8,367 nt of DNA from Pedosphaera sp. (GTDB lineage Bacteria > Verrucomicrobiota > Verrucomicrobiia > Limisphaerales > Pedosphaeraceae): NCBI GenBank assembly GCA_028293465.1, contig JAQGOT010000420.1, positions 1 through 8,367 on the forward strand, in the 5' to 3' direction. How positions within the stretch are numbered: the first letter of the stretch is position 1; the number at the start of each line of letters is the position of its first letter. The position numbers and the translations under genes were made by a program. Under the pieces are notes generated by a model. It saw nothing but the letters and a program-made list of their open reading frames with translations. It did no database searches and was not told the origin of the DNA. Below are positions 1 through 7,086 of this stretch, one piece after another.

Positions 1-1599
1 GATAAGTTTGCGGCGGCGCGCGAGGCGATTTTGGCGGAAGCCGAGAAGCTGAAGAGCGAGCCGATCACACCGGAGGAGGTGACCAAGGCGGTCAAACAGT
101 TCATCGTGGCCACGCTCGCCACGCGCAAAACCATGCAAGGCCAGGCCCAGGATTTTGGGGGCAACTGGCTCGCGGCGAATGATCTGAATTTCTCGCAGCG
201 TTATCTCGATGCGGTCAAGCGGGTCACGCCGGCTGATTTGCAACGCGTCGCCCGCGAATACCTGACGGCCGACAACCGCACACTTTATGCCTTGTTGCCC
301 AAAGGGACGACGCCGACGCAGGCAACGACGGAGGAGCTGACCACCGAACACGCGATTCAAAAATTTGAATTGCCCAACGGATTGCGCTTGCTCGTGAAGG
401 AAGACCATCGCCTGCCCTTCGTCCAGATCCGCTCCCTGTTCCAAGGCGGGGTCATTACCGAGACAGCGGAGAACAATGGCCTGACGCACATGACCGGAAA
501 ACTGCTGCTGAAGGGCACGAAGACCCGTTCGGCGGAGGACATCGCCCGGGAGATTGAATCGGTCGGCGGGAGCATCGACGCCTTCGGCGGGAACAACACC
601 TTCGGCGTGAACGCGGAGGTTTTGAGCGATGATTTTGCCACCGGGCTGGGATTGGTCGCGGACGTGTTGTTGCATCCGTCCTTCCCCGCGACGGCGTTGG
701 AGCGGGAACGGCAGATTCAACTGGCGGGCATCAAGGCCCAGAAAGATCAACTGCTCCGGAGCGCGGGCATTGCCATGCGCCGCGCGCTGTTCGGCGATAC
801 CGGATACGGGTTGGACACGCTCGGCAGCGAGGAGAGCGTGTCGCGCTTGCAGGTGACGGACCTCCAGGCATTTCATCAACGGCTCACGGTGCCGAATAAC
901 TGCGTGCTGGCCATCTATGGCGACGTGCAACCGAGCGCGGTGAAGGCGGCGGTGGAGAAGGTGTTCGGCCAATGGCAGGCGGGAGCAAAGCTGCCGGTGC
1001 ATGTGCCGGCACCCTCCACGCTGAACGAGGTGAAGCGCGTGTCTGAAACCCGCGACAAGAAGCAGGCGGTGATGATCATCGGCTTTCAAGGCACGACGCT
1101 GCACGATGCCGACCGTTACGCCCTTGAGTTGTTGCAGGAAGCGTGCAGCGATCTGGGGTCGCGGCTGTTCCTCCGCATCCGTGAGAAGCTCGGCCTGGCG
1201 TATTATGTCGGGGCGCAGAATTTTCTGGGATTGTCGCCGGGCTACTTCGCGTTTTACGTGGGCACGGCGCCGGAGAAGGTGGATCTGGTGGAGAAGGAAT
1301 TGTTGCGTGAAGCGGAGTTGCTGCGCATCGAGGGGCTGACGGCGGATGAATTGCGGCGGGCCAAGGCCAAGATCATCGGGCAGAGAAAAATCTCGCGCCA
1401 GGATCTGGGCGGGTTGGCGATGACCACGGCGCTTGACGAACTGTTCGGCCTCGGTTTTGCGCACAGCGAGACGGATGATGCCCAATACGAAGCGGTCACG
1501 CTGGAGCAAATCAAGGCGGTCGCGCAAAAGTATTTGAAAGCGGATGCGATGGTCATTTCGTCCGTAGTCCCGGAGAAAGCTGATCCCATAATTGTATAG
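1..1599 (+). CDS. M16 family zinc peptidase-like protein, 3' part (5' end outside window)
   Basis: The frame is open from base 1, so this is the C-terminal 532 residues of a larger protein and the true start lies upstream. Residues 1 to about 105 look like the end of a first M16 unit. A second complete unit begins near residue 122 (FELPNGLRLLV) and runs to the end. In that unit the usual HXXEH zinc motif reads HMTGK at residues 163-167, so the glutamate and second histidine are missing. The later conserved stretch RIREKLGLAYYVGAQ (about 392-406), typical of M16 C-terminal subdomains, is present. Known for the family: tandem M16 proteins, usually near 900 residues, often pair an active N-terminal unit with a degenerate one to form a clam-shell chamber that degrades peptides, commonly in the envelope. 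I infer that any active site is in the missing upstream half. It ends 61 bases before the FHA gene and could be co-transcribed with it. Confidence 0.9.
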   Translation, partial: DKFAAAREAILAEAEKLKSEPITPEEVTKAVKQFIVATLATRKTMQGQAQDFGGNWLAANDLNFSQRYLDAVKRVTPADLQRVAREYLTADNRTLYALLPKGTTPTQATTEELTTEHAIQKFELPNGLRLLVKEDHRLPFVQIRSLFQGGVITETAENNGLTHMTGKLLLKGTKTRSAEDIAREIESVGGSIDAFGGNNTFGVNAEVLSDDFATGLGLVADVLLHPSFPATALERERQIQLAGIKAQKDQLLRSAGIAMRRALFGDTGYGLDTLGSEESVSRLQVTDLQAFHQRLTVPNNCVLAIYGDVQPSAVKAAVEKVFGQWQAGAKLPVHVPAPSTLNEVKRVSETRDKKQAVMIIGFQGTTLHDADRYALELLQEACSDLGSRLFLRIREKLGLAYYVGAQNFLGLSPGYFAFYVGTAPEKVDLVEKELLREAELLRIEGLTADELRRAKAKIIGQRKISRQDLGGLAMTTALDELFGLGFAHSETDDAQYEAVTLEQIKAVAQKYLKADAMVISSVVPEKADPIIV

Positions 1600-1660
1600 A
1601 CAACGCGGCCCTCGTCAGTTATCCCTCTGCCAATCAGTAAGAAGGATCTCTGAACCGATT

Positions 1661-2941
1661 ATGCCGCGACTCATCCTCAATCTAGGCACGCCGCAGGAAT
1701 GCCAGATCGAGCTCGCACCGGGTTCGACCAGGCTCGGTCGCAGCCCGGATAATGATTTCAGCATCGAGCACGGTTCGATTTCCGCCTCGCATTGCCAGAT
1801 CACCGTGGACGACGGTTCGGTGCGGGTTCTCGACCTGGGCTCCACCAATGGGACTTTCATCGATTCGAATCCGACGCAGGAAGGACTGCTGCGCTCGGGA
1901 CAAACGCTCAAGCTGGGGGATATAGAACTGCTGTTTGATGGCGACACACCGGAAGAACTGATTGCGGCCGCCGCAATGCCCGCGCCGGCGCCAGCACCGA
2001 TTCCGATTCCGCCGCCGATTCCCGAGGCGCCTCCCCTGCCCGACGGTCCGCTGGTCTGCTCGAACCACCGGAAGTCCGAGGCGCGATTTCAGTGCAAGGG
2101 CTGTCGCACCTTGTTTTGCAGCCTTTGTGTCACAACGCGGCGGGCGGATGGTGCGCAACGGAAGTTCTGTCGCACCTGCGGCGCTGAATGTGAGTGGTTG
2201 AGCGCCGCCCTGCTCTACCGTCCGGTGGAGGAAAAAAGTTTTCGGGAATTGCTGCCCCAGGCGTTCAAATATCCCTTCCAAGGGGATGGGTGGGTGCTGA
2301 TGGTGACAGGAACGATTTTTTACATGTTCGTTGATTTCGTGATCCAGGCGGGCAGCTTCGCCTACTTCGCCAAAGGGGCGCTGCTCGTGGTCTCGATCTT
2401 CGCGTATGGCTATATGTTCGCGTACCAGTTGCGGATCATCGCGGCCACCGTCGAAGGGCGGGATGAGATGCCGGATTGGCCGGATTTTAGCGGCATGGAA
2501 GATGTTGCCCGCCCGTTCTTCCAGGCGTTGGCGACGATCGTGGTCTGCTTTTTGCCGGGGGGCATCGCGCTGTTCGTCTTCCGCGACCAGGAATGGGGCC
2601 GGGCCGCCGCGATGACGATCTTCGCGATGGGCGGATTGTATCTCCCGATGTCTTTCCTCGCAGTGGCGTTGTTCGATGCCGTCGAGGTGTTAAATCCATT
2701 GTTCATCATTCCATCGATTCTGAGGGTGCTGCAGGAATACCTGGTGGCGTGCGGGCTGTTGGTGGCGATCGTCGTCATCCACATTATCGTCAGCTTCGTA
2801 CTGGAACGGTACGTTCCCATTATGGGGGTTTCCGGAGCCATCTCGGGTTTTATCGGACTCTACTTTCTGACGGTTGAGATGCGGATCTTGGGACTCCTAT
2901 ATCGGACGCAGCAGGATTCATTGGGCTGGTTTAAGCATTAG
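1661..2941 (+). CDS. FHA domain / zinc-binding / multi-pass membrane protein
   Basis: A 426-residue protein. Residues 4-92 form a forkhead-associated (FHA) domain with the classic GRS (26-28), SH (43-44) and NG (63-64) positions; this fold binds phosphothreonine peptides. A Pro/Ala-rich linker (107-130) follows. Next is a Cys/His module with pairs C133-x2-H136, C145-x2-C148, C153-x2-C156 and C170-x2-C173, resembling a B-box-like two-zinc fold. The rest (about 211-412) holds some six hydrophobic segments near 211-231, 236-256, 286-307, 314-340, 359-382 and 387-412, with an MPDWPDF motif in the loop after the second, reminiscent of DUF4013-type membrane proteins (tentative). I chose ATG 1661 because the FHA fold begins directly after it and AAGGA lies at 1642-1646, though 14 bases away is long. 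The open frame extends back to a TTG at 1592, but that extension overlaps the M16 gene and adds no domain. The FHA end is expected in the cytoplasm. I infer a phospho-dependent scaffold or sensor; no kinase is visible here. Confidence 0.88.
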   Translation: MPRLILNLGTPQECQIELAPGSTRLGRSPDNDFSIEHGSISASHCQITVDDGSVRVLDLGSTNGTFIDSNPTQEGLLRSGQTLKLGDIELLFDGDTPEELIAAAAMPAPAPAPIPIPPPIPEAPPLPDGPLVCSNHRKSEARFQCKGCRTLFCSLCVTTRRADGAQRKFCRTCGAECEWLSAALLYRPVEEKSFRELLPQAFKYPFQGDGWVLMVTGTIFYMFVDFVIQAGSFAYFAKGALLVVSIFAYGYMFAYQLRIIAATVEGRDEMPDWPDFSGMEDVARPFFQALATIVVCFLPGGIALFVFRDQEWGRAAAMTIFAMGGLYLPMSFLAVALFDAVEVLNPLFIIPSILRVLQEYLVACGLLVAIVVIHIIVSFVLERYVPIMGVSGAISGFIGLYFLTVEMRILGLLYRTQQDSLGWFKH

Positions 2942-2956
2942 GTTGCTTTGCGTTTC

Positions 2957-2976
2957 GGCCAGTGGTGGCCTTTCCT
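2957..2976 (+). terminator. weak hairpin after the FHA gene, possible terminator
   Basis: GGCCA (2957-2961), a four-base loop and TGGCC (2966-2970) form a short GC-rich stem 15 bases after the FHA gene stop, followed by TTTCCT. The stem is only 5 bp and the T run is poor, so any intrinsic termination would be weak. The position between two gene units fits the role. Confidence 0.3.
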
Positions 2977-3004
2977 CGGCCTGTTTACCCCGGGCAGTAT
3001 CACT

Positions 3005-3027
3005 CGGAAATCGATGCGTTATTTCCG
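3005..3027. repeat. 7-bp perfect inverted repeat, possible operator
   Basis: CGGAAAT at 3005-3011 and its exact reverse complement ATTTCCG at 3021-3027 are separated by 9 bases. No T tract follows, so a terminator is unlikely. The right arm touches the proposed -35 box at 3027-3032, a place where a dimeric regulator could control the downstream ABC operon. The regulator is not identified, and a 7-bp repeat can arise by chance. Confidence 0.35.
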
Positions 3028-3055
3028 TTACAAGCCCCTCCGGGATAAGTATAAA
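3027..3055 (+). promoter_or_regulatory. candidate sigma70-type promoter of the ABC operon
   Basis: GTTACA (3027-3032, 4 of 6 to TTGACA) is followed after exactly 17 bases by TATAAA (3050-3055, 5 of 6 to TATAAT). Transcription would begin near 3062, leaving a leader of about 20 bases to ATG 3082 and only about 8 to the alternative ATG 3070. It lies in the gap before the first ABC gene, as expected. Not experimentally supported. Confidence 0.5.
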
Positions 3056-3081
3056 TGGGCTGAAGTTGAATGGTCCAGCGC

Positions 3082-4197
3082 ATGAAAACTCTCAAATATA
3101 TCTTGATCCCGATGTTAGGGGCTTTGCTCCTCACGAGTTGCAAAAAGAGTGAGTCCCTATCGGTGGCCGACTCCAACAAGGTCCGGGTCGGCTACATCGG
3201 CCTCACCTGTGAAGCGCCGATTTTTACGGCCGTCGAAAAAGGGTTTTTCAAGGAGGAAGGGCTCGATGTTTCGCTCGTGAAATGCGATTGGGTCAATTAC
3301 AAGGACGTGCTCGCCCTCGGGGGATACGATGTCACCCACCATCTCGTCATGTATTTCCTGAAACCCATTGAACAGGGCTTGGACGTGAAATTCACCGGGG
3401 GGATCCATCGCGGCTGTTTGCGGGTTCAGGCCGGGATCAAGGGGGACATTCACTCCGTCAAGGATTTACGCGGCAAGCGAATCGGCGTGCCGGGCATGGG
3501 AACGCCGCCGTTCATTTTCGCCAATCGCGTCCTGGGGGCCAACGGGATTGACGCGAAGAAGGACGTTACCTGGATCGTGTTTCCAGCGGGTGAGTTGGGG
3601 CTTGCCTTGGACAAAGGGGAGATCGATGCCGTGGCCGATTCGGAACCGATTGGCAGCATGCTCATCGCCCAGGGCAAAGTTAGGAACATCGCGGATCAGG
3701 CGGCCGATATGCCTTACAAGGACGAATATTGCTGCGCGGTGCTCGTGAACGGAAAATTTCTGGCCAAGAATCCCAAGGCCTCAGCGGCGGCGACCCGCGC
3801 CCTGCTGCGGGCGGCGAAATGGGTGGAAGCCAATCCCGCGGCGGCGGCGAAGCTTTCGGTTGAAAAGAAGTATCTCGCCTCCACCGTTGAACAGAACGCG
3901 GTGGCCATCTCGCACCTGCGCTATGTCCCCAGCGTTTCCGGGGCGGAAACCGCGGTCAGAATGGCGTCCGCGGAAATGAAGACGGCGGGCATGCTGAGCC
4001 CTTCCACCGACGTGGATGATTTGGCCAAGCGCGCCTTTGCGCGTCTGGATGGAGTTTCCGATCAGTGGCTCGACTCGCTGCCGGTTGAAAAGCTGGCTGA
4101 CGGCCAGGTGCCCAAAGTCTGGTTCATCCGTGAATACGCCCAGAACACAAAGCGCGAACCTTTCTGCGGGCTCTGTCTGCCCAATCCGGCTCAATGA
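3082..4197 (+). CDS. ABC transporter substrate-binding lipoprotein, NitT/TauT (NMT1-like) type
   Basis: A 371-residue lipoprotein. Residues 1-20 are a short basic, hydrophobic signal ending in the lipobox LTSC, so C20 would carry the lipid anchor. The mature part has the NrtA/SsuA/NMT1-like fold: VRVGYIGLTCEAP (34-46), then KGFFKEEGLDV (53-63), then DLRGKRIGVPG near 133-143 and a GEIDAVADSEP segment. Such proteins bind a small solute outside the cytoplasmic membrane and pass it to the permease encoded next. Unusual features are seven cysteines besides the lipobox one (C43, C68, C112, C217, C218, C362, C365), a histidine pair H86-H87, an IHRGC motif (108-112) and a C-terminal CGLC. ATG 3082 gives the ideal signal peptide; ATG 3070 in frame would add four residues. 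Neither has a clear Shine-Dalgarno site. It is first in the operon, and its TGA overlaps the permease ATG. The substrate cannot be named from sequence; nitrate, sulfonate, taurine and pyrimidine precursors are family examples only. Confidence 0.9.
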   Translation: MKTLKYILIPMLGALLLTSCKKSESLSVADSNKVRVGYIGLTCEAPIFTAVEKGFFKEEGLDVSLVKCDWVNYKDVLALGGYDVTHHLVMYFLKPIEQGLDVKFTGGIHRGCLRVQAGIKGDIHSVKDLRGKRIGVPGMGTPPFIFANRVLGANGIDAKKDVTWIVFPAGELGLALDKGEIDAVADSEPIGSMLIAQGKVRNIADQAADMPYKDEYCCAVLVNGKFLAKNPKASAAATRALLRAAKWVEANPAAAAKLSVEKKYLASTVEQNAVAISHLRYVPSVSGAETAVRMASAEMKTAGMLSPSTDVDDLAKRAFARLDGVSDQWLDSLPVEKLADGQVPKVWFIREYAQNTKREPFCGLCLPNPAQ

Positions 4198-5237
4198 GCA
4201 ACCCTGTCCAGGAACTGAAGGGACCGGTTCAGGCATCGTCTCCGAATGTAAAAGCACGGCGCGGTGTGAAAATCGCCACGCCGGCGGCGTTGCGATTGCC
4301 CGCGAACATTTTTCTCGCCATCCCGCTGGCGGTTGCAGTGGCTTTCGGCGTTCATCTGTGGGCCTCAAAAAATCAGCCAGCGCCGGAGACGAATTCTTAC
4401 AACCTATTTCTCGGCGCTCTGCTTTTTTTAAGCATCGCAGCGGCGGCGGTGCAACCCTTCTGGTCGCATCTACGGCGATGGATGCAACACATGTGCCCGA
4501 TCATCGCGGCGGCGATTTCCCTGCTCTGTTTGTGGGAGGTCATCACATCCGGTTTAAGATGGTTGCCGATGCCGTATTTTCCCAGTCCCGCCGGAGTGCT
4601 GCAAAGCCTGGTGGATGACCGTGCCCTGCTGTTCGATAGCACGTGGCATTCCCTGCTGCTGCTGCTTTCCGGCTACGCGCTGGGAGTCGCGGTGGCGCTG
4701 GTCACCGGCGTTTGTATCGGCTGGTTTGCCCCCGCACGCTATTGGGGCATGCCGTTGTTGAAAGTGATCGGGCCGATCCCCGCCACGGCCTGGGTGCCGC
4801 TGGCGATGGTGGTTTCTCCGTCGGCCATGTTTTCGGCGGTGGGGCTGATCGCACTCGCCGTCTGGTTTCCGGTCACCATGCTCACCGCCTCGGGCATCTC
4901 CAACACCCGCGCCTCCTACCTTGACGTTGCCCGGACGCTCGGCGCGGGCCCGTGGTATCTTATTTTCCGCGTCGCCATCCCGGCCGCGATGCCGAATATT
5001 TTCATCGGTTTTTTCATGGGCTTGGGGGCGTCGTTCCTCACGCTCGTCGTGGCCGAGACGGTCGGGGTGAAATCCGGGCTGGGTTGGTATGTGAGTTGGG
5101 CGCAGGGTTGGGCGGAGTATGGGAAAGTCTATGCCGCACTGGTGATCATGGCCGCCTTCTTCTCCACGATCATGACCATGCTGTTCAAAGTGCGCGACCG
5201 CGTCCTCGTCTGGCAAAAGGGAGTGATCAAGTGGTAA
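4194..5237 (+). CDS. ABC transporter permease, NitT/TauT type, with N-terminal membrane extension
   Basis: A 347-residue integral membrane protein of the BPD_transp_1 (SsuC/TauC/NrtB-like) family. The core (about 101-331) has hydrophobic segments near 101-118, 150-176, 187-208, 211-233, 266-288 and 312-331. The cytoplasmic EAA-type coupling loop at 244-269 reads DVARTLGAGPWYLIFRVAIP followed by AAMPNI, and docks onto the ATPase. Related permeases are usually about 250-280 residues; this one has an extra N-terminal part with two further hydrophobic segments (39-56 and 69-87) after a basic, probably cytoplasmic tail. Start ATG 4194 overlaps the receptor gene stop as ATGA, which indicates translational coupling. 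Its 3' end overlaps the ATPase start by 7 bases. It forms the solute channel of the importer, probably as a homodimer because only one permease gene is present. Confidence 0.92.
   Translation: MSNPVQELKGPVQASSPNVKARRGVKIATPAALRLPANIFLAIPLAVAVAFGVHLWASKNQPAPETNSYNLFLGALLFLSIAAAAVQPFWSHLRRWMQHMCPIIAAAISLLCLWEVITSGLRWLPMPYFPSPAGVLQSLVDDRALLFDSTWHSLLLLLSGYALGVAVALVTGVCIGWFAPARYWGMPLLKVIGPIPATAWVPLAMVVSPSAMFSAVGLIALAVWFPVTMLTASGISNTRASYLDVARTLGAGPWYLIFRVAIPAAMPNIFIGFFMGLGASFLTLVVAETVGVKSGLGWYVSWAQGWAEYGKVYAALVIMAAFFSTIMTMLFKVRDRVLVWQKGVIKW
5218..5233 (+). promoter_or_regulatory. Shine-Dalgarno site and GTG start of the ABC ATPase
   Basis: AGGGAG at 5218-5223 sits 7 bases before GTG 5231, inside the last codons of the permease gene. 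This is the best ribosome-binding site in the window. It fixes the ATPase start here rather than at any of the upstream codons, since the same frame stays open back to 4952. Confidence 0.8.
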
Positions 5238-6040
5238 CCTCGTCCGCCCAGACCGTCGCAACGGAAGGCGCCTCACTCCGCTTCGCCGGCGTCAGCAAGG
5301 ACTTTCCCACGCCTGACAACGTGGAAGCGCGGACGGTGGCGCTGGACAACGTCTCGCTCTCAATCGCGGCGGGAGAACTCGTCTCGCTCGTCGGTCCGAG
5401 CGGATGCGGCAAATCCACCCTGCTCCGCCTGACCGCCGGCCTCGACACCCCCAACTCAGGCGAACTGTATATCGGGACCGAAATGATTACCGGCCCCAGC
5501 GCCGAGCGTGGTTTGGTGTTCCAAGATCCCAATCTTTTCCCATGGCTCACGGTCCGCCACAACATCGAGTCCGGCCTGGTCGCGCGCGGCAAGCTCCACG
5601 AAAAGCGGCACGAGGTGGCCGAGTTCATGCGGTTGGTCGGCCTGGAAACCTTCGCGAACGCTTATCCACATCATCTCTCCGGCGGCATGGCTCAACGCGT
5701 GGCATTGGCGCGGGCGTTGATCAACCATCCGAAGGTGCTGCTGCTGGACGAACCGCTGGGCGCGCTCGATGCCTTCACGCGCATGCGCATGCAGGATGAA
5801 GTGCTGCGTCTCTGGCAGGCGCGCAACACCACCATGCTCCTCGTCACCCACGACATCGACGAGGCCATCTACATGAGCGACCGCATCGTCATCATGACCC
5901 CCCGTCCCGGCCGCATCGAGCGGACGATCCCCATCACCCTCGAACGCCCGCGCCAGCGGAACAGCCCGGAATTCCTGCGCCTGCGCGGCGAGATCTTGGA
6001 GATGCTCCATTTTGCCGGGGCTGAAAAAGCGACCGCGTGA
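5231..6040 (+). CDS. ABC transporter ATP-binding protein, NitT/TauT type
   Basis: A 269-residue nucleotide-binding subunit (SsuB/TauB/NrtD-like) that hydrolyses ATP at the cytoplasmic face to drive the importer. All catalytic motifs are present: Walker A GPSGCGKST (55-63), Q-loop Q98 in VFQDPNLFPW, signature LSGGMAQR (149-156), Walker B LLLDEP with D173-E174, D-loop GALD, and H-loop H207 in LLVTHDIDEA. The LFPW after the Q-loop and the C-terminal RPGRIERTIPITLERPRQR stretch are typical of this subfamily. Length is normal and nothing appears broken. The GTG start is supported by a strong Shine-Dalgarno site and overlaps the permease stop by 7 bases, so the last two genes are coupled. It is the last gene of the operon, with 161 bases before the next gene. 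Confidence 0.95.
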   Translation: MVTSSAQTVATEGASLRFAGVSKDFPTPDNVEARTVALDNVSLSIAAGELVSLVGPSGCGKSTLLRLTAGLDTPNSGELYIGTEMITGPSAERGLVFQDPNLFPWLTVRHNIESGLVARGKLHEKRHEVAEFMRLVGLETFANAYPHHLSGGMAQRVALARALINHPKVLLLDEPLGALDAFTRMRMQDEVLRLWQARNTTMLLVTHDIDEAIYMSDRIVIMTPRPGRIERTIPITLERPRQRNSPEFLRLRGEILEMLHFAGAEKATA

Positions 6041-6064
6041 GGGGGGTTGTGGTTTGCGGCACCG

Positions 6065-6082
6065 GCTGAACTTGGTTTCAGC
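6065..6082 (+). terminator. hairpin after the ABC operon, possible terminator
   Basis: GCTGAA (6065-6070) and TTCAGC (6077-6082) form a perfect 6-bp stem with a 6-base loop, 24 bases after the ATPase stop. Only ACTTTGG follows, not a real T run, so it is at best a weak or factor-assisted terminator. Confidence 0.3.
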
Positions 6083-6128
6083 ACTTTGGACTACGGTTGG
6101 ACAACCATCAAAACCGGCGGCCCTGCTA

Positions 6129-6157
6129 TTGACATTTTAGGCAGTTTTACTTTCACT
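6129..6157 (+). promoter_or_regulatory. candidate promoter of the GloVer gene
   Basis: A perfect TTGACA -35 box lies at 6129-6134 in a locally AT-rich stretch about 70 bases before the ATG. No good -10 follows: at 17 bases the hexamer is TTCACT (6152-6157), 3 of 6. The -35 match and location are suggestive only. Confidence 0.3.
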
Positions 6158-6201
6158 TGTAGTTCCTTCGGCGAAAACGGACTGTGTTGACGTCAGGGGA
6201 T

Positions 6202-7062
6202 ATGAAACTATTATTGACTACCCTGCTGGCCACCACGTTGCTGGCCTTTGGCGTCGCCGCGCAGACCCTCACGCCCATCTATTCCTTCACTAATTTTCCT
6301 GGCAATCCCCTTGGGCAGTTTGTGCAAGGGAGTGATGGCAGCCTCTACGGCGTGACCAGCAGTGGCGGGGTTGAAGATGCTGGCGGGGTGTACCGGATCA
6401 CCACGAACGGCGCACTGACCATGCTGTCCACGTTTGCCTGGACCAACGGCGCGCGTCCGGAGGCCGGGCTGCTGGCGGGTGCGGATGGTAATTTTTACGG
6501 CACGACTGCTTCTGGGGGGGACATCGGGGATGGTGTCGCGTTCAGGATCACCCCCGACGGCATCCTCACCACCCTGGCCAAATTCAGCGTTACCAACGGA
6601 GCCAATCCGCGTGCCGGGCTGACCTTGGGAAATGACGGCCAGTTCTACGGCACGACTACTGGTGGGGGGAGCGTCGGTTTTGATAGGTACGGCACAATAT
6701 TTCGGCTCACCACCAACGGCACGTTAACCACATTGGCCAACTTCGCCCGGACGAACGGAGCCTACCCCTCCGCCGGGCTCACGTTGGGCAGTGACGGCAA
6801 TTTTTACGGCACCACTGCTTTTGGTGGGAGTAATAATTACGGCACGGTGTTCAAAGTGACGACCAGCGGGGATTTGACCACGCTCGCGCATTTCAACAGC
6901 ACCACCGGAGCGAACCCGTATGCGGATTTGGTACAAGGCGGCGCCGCCGACTTCTATGGCCTGACCTACCAAGGGGGCAGCCAGAATTCCGGCACACTTT
7001 TCCGGGTCACGACCAACGGTGCCTTGACCACACTCCTCAGCTATGACTACTACACCACCTGA
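6202..7062 (+). CDS. N-terminal, still translatable part of the GloVer-repeat protein
   Basis: Translation from ATG 6202 to the TGA gives 286 residues. Residues 1-20 are a classical Sec signal peptide: a lysine, a Leu/Thr/Ala-rich core, and VAA before the likely cut at Q21. Five complete repeat units and the start of a sixth follow, so a short secreted product could still be made. AGGGGA at 6195-6200 lies just one base from the ATG, too close for an ideal ribosome site. GTG 6184 and TTG 6187 are in-frame alternatives but would place extra residues before the signal peptide. The product ends inside a repeat (LLSYDYYTT) and lacks any C-terminal sorting domain, which fits a truncation rather than a designed end. 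Confidence 0.6.
   Translation: MKLLLTTLLATTLLAFGVAAQTLTPIYSFTNFPGNPLGQFVQGSDGSLYGVTSSGGVEDAGGVYRITTNGALTMLSTFAWTNGARPEAGLLAGADGNFYGTTASGGDIGDGVAFRITPDGILTTLAKFSVTNGANPRAGLTLGNDGQFYGTTTGGGSVGFDRYGTIFRLTTNGTLTTLANFARTNGAYPSAGLTLGSDGNFYGTTAFGGSNNYGTVFKVTTSGDLTTLAHFNSTTGANPYADLVQGGAADFYGLTYQGGSQNSGTLFRVTTNGALTTLLSYDYYTT
7060..7062 (+). other. in-frame TGA nonsense codon in GloVer repeat 6
   Basis: The frame reads TAC ACC ACC TGA GCC, where neighbouring repeats read ACC AAC GGA GCC or GCG. The stop therefore corresponds to a Gly GGA codon with one G-to-T change. The surrounding unit is also the most divergent of the array (SYDYYTT in place of the usual F-x-x-T-N). Confidence 0.85.
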
Positions 7063-7086
7063 GCCCGAGCCTATACCGGGCTGAAC

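Noticed and set aside
1592..1660. TTG-initiated N-terminal extension of the FHA protein
   Set aside because: It overlaps the M16 gene end, adds no domain, and ATG 1661 sits directly before the FHA fold.
2874..3152. A 92-codon + strand frame spanning the FHA gene end and the gap
   Set aside because: It overlaps two well-supported genes in another frame and shows no domain, signal or ribosome site.
4952..5230. 5' extension of the ATPase frame into the permease gene
   Set aside because: The added residues are out-of-frame permease sequence rich in Arg, Gly and His. GTG 5231 has a strong Shine-Dalgarno site and starts right before the ATPase domain.
4554..5276. A 240-codon minus-strand frame opposite the permease
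   Set aside because: Its translation is very rich in Arg, His, Gly and Asp, as expected opposite a hydrophobic membrane protein in GC-rich DNA. The + strand frame is a clear ABC permease.
3082..6040. Naming the operon nrtABD, ssuABC or tauABC
   Set aside because: The folds match the superfamily, but the receptor motifs do not identify a substrate and no assimilation gene lies beside the operon in the window.
7060..7062. TGA as selenocysteine or a reassigned codon
   Set aside because: The position is normally Gly, no SECIS-like hairpin is obvious after it, other genes here end in TGA, and a second break in the gene is TAA.
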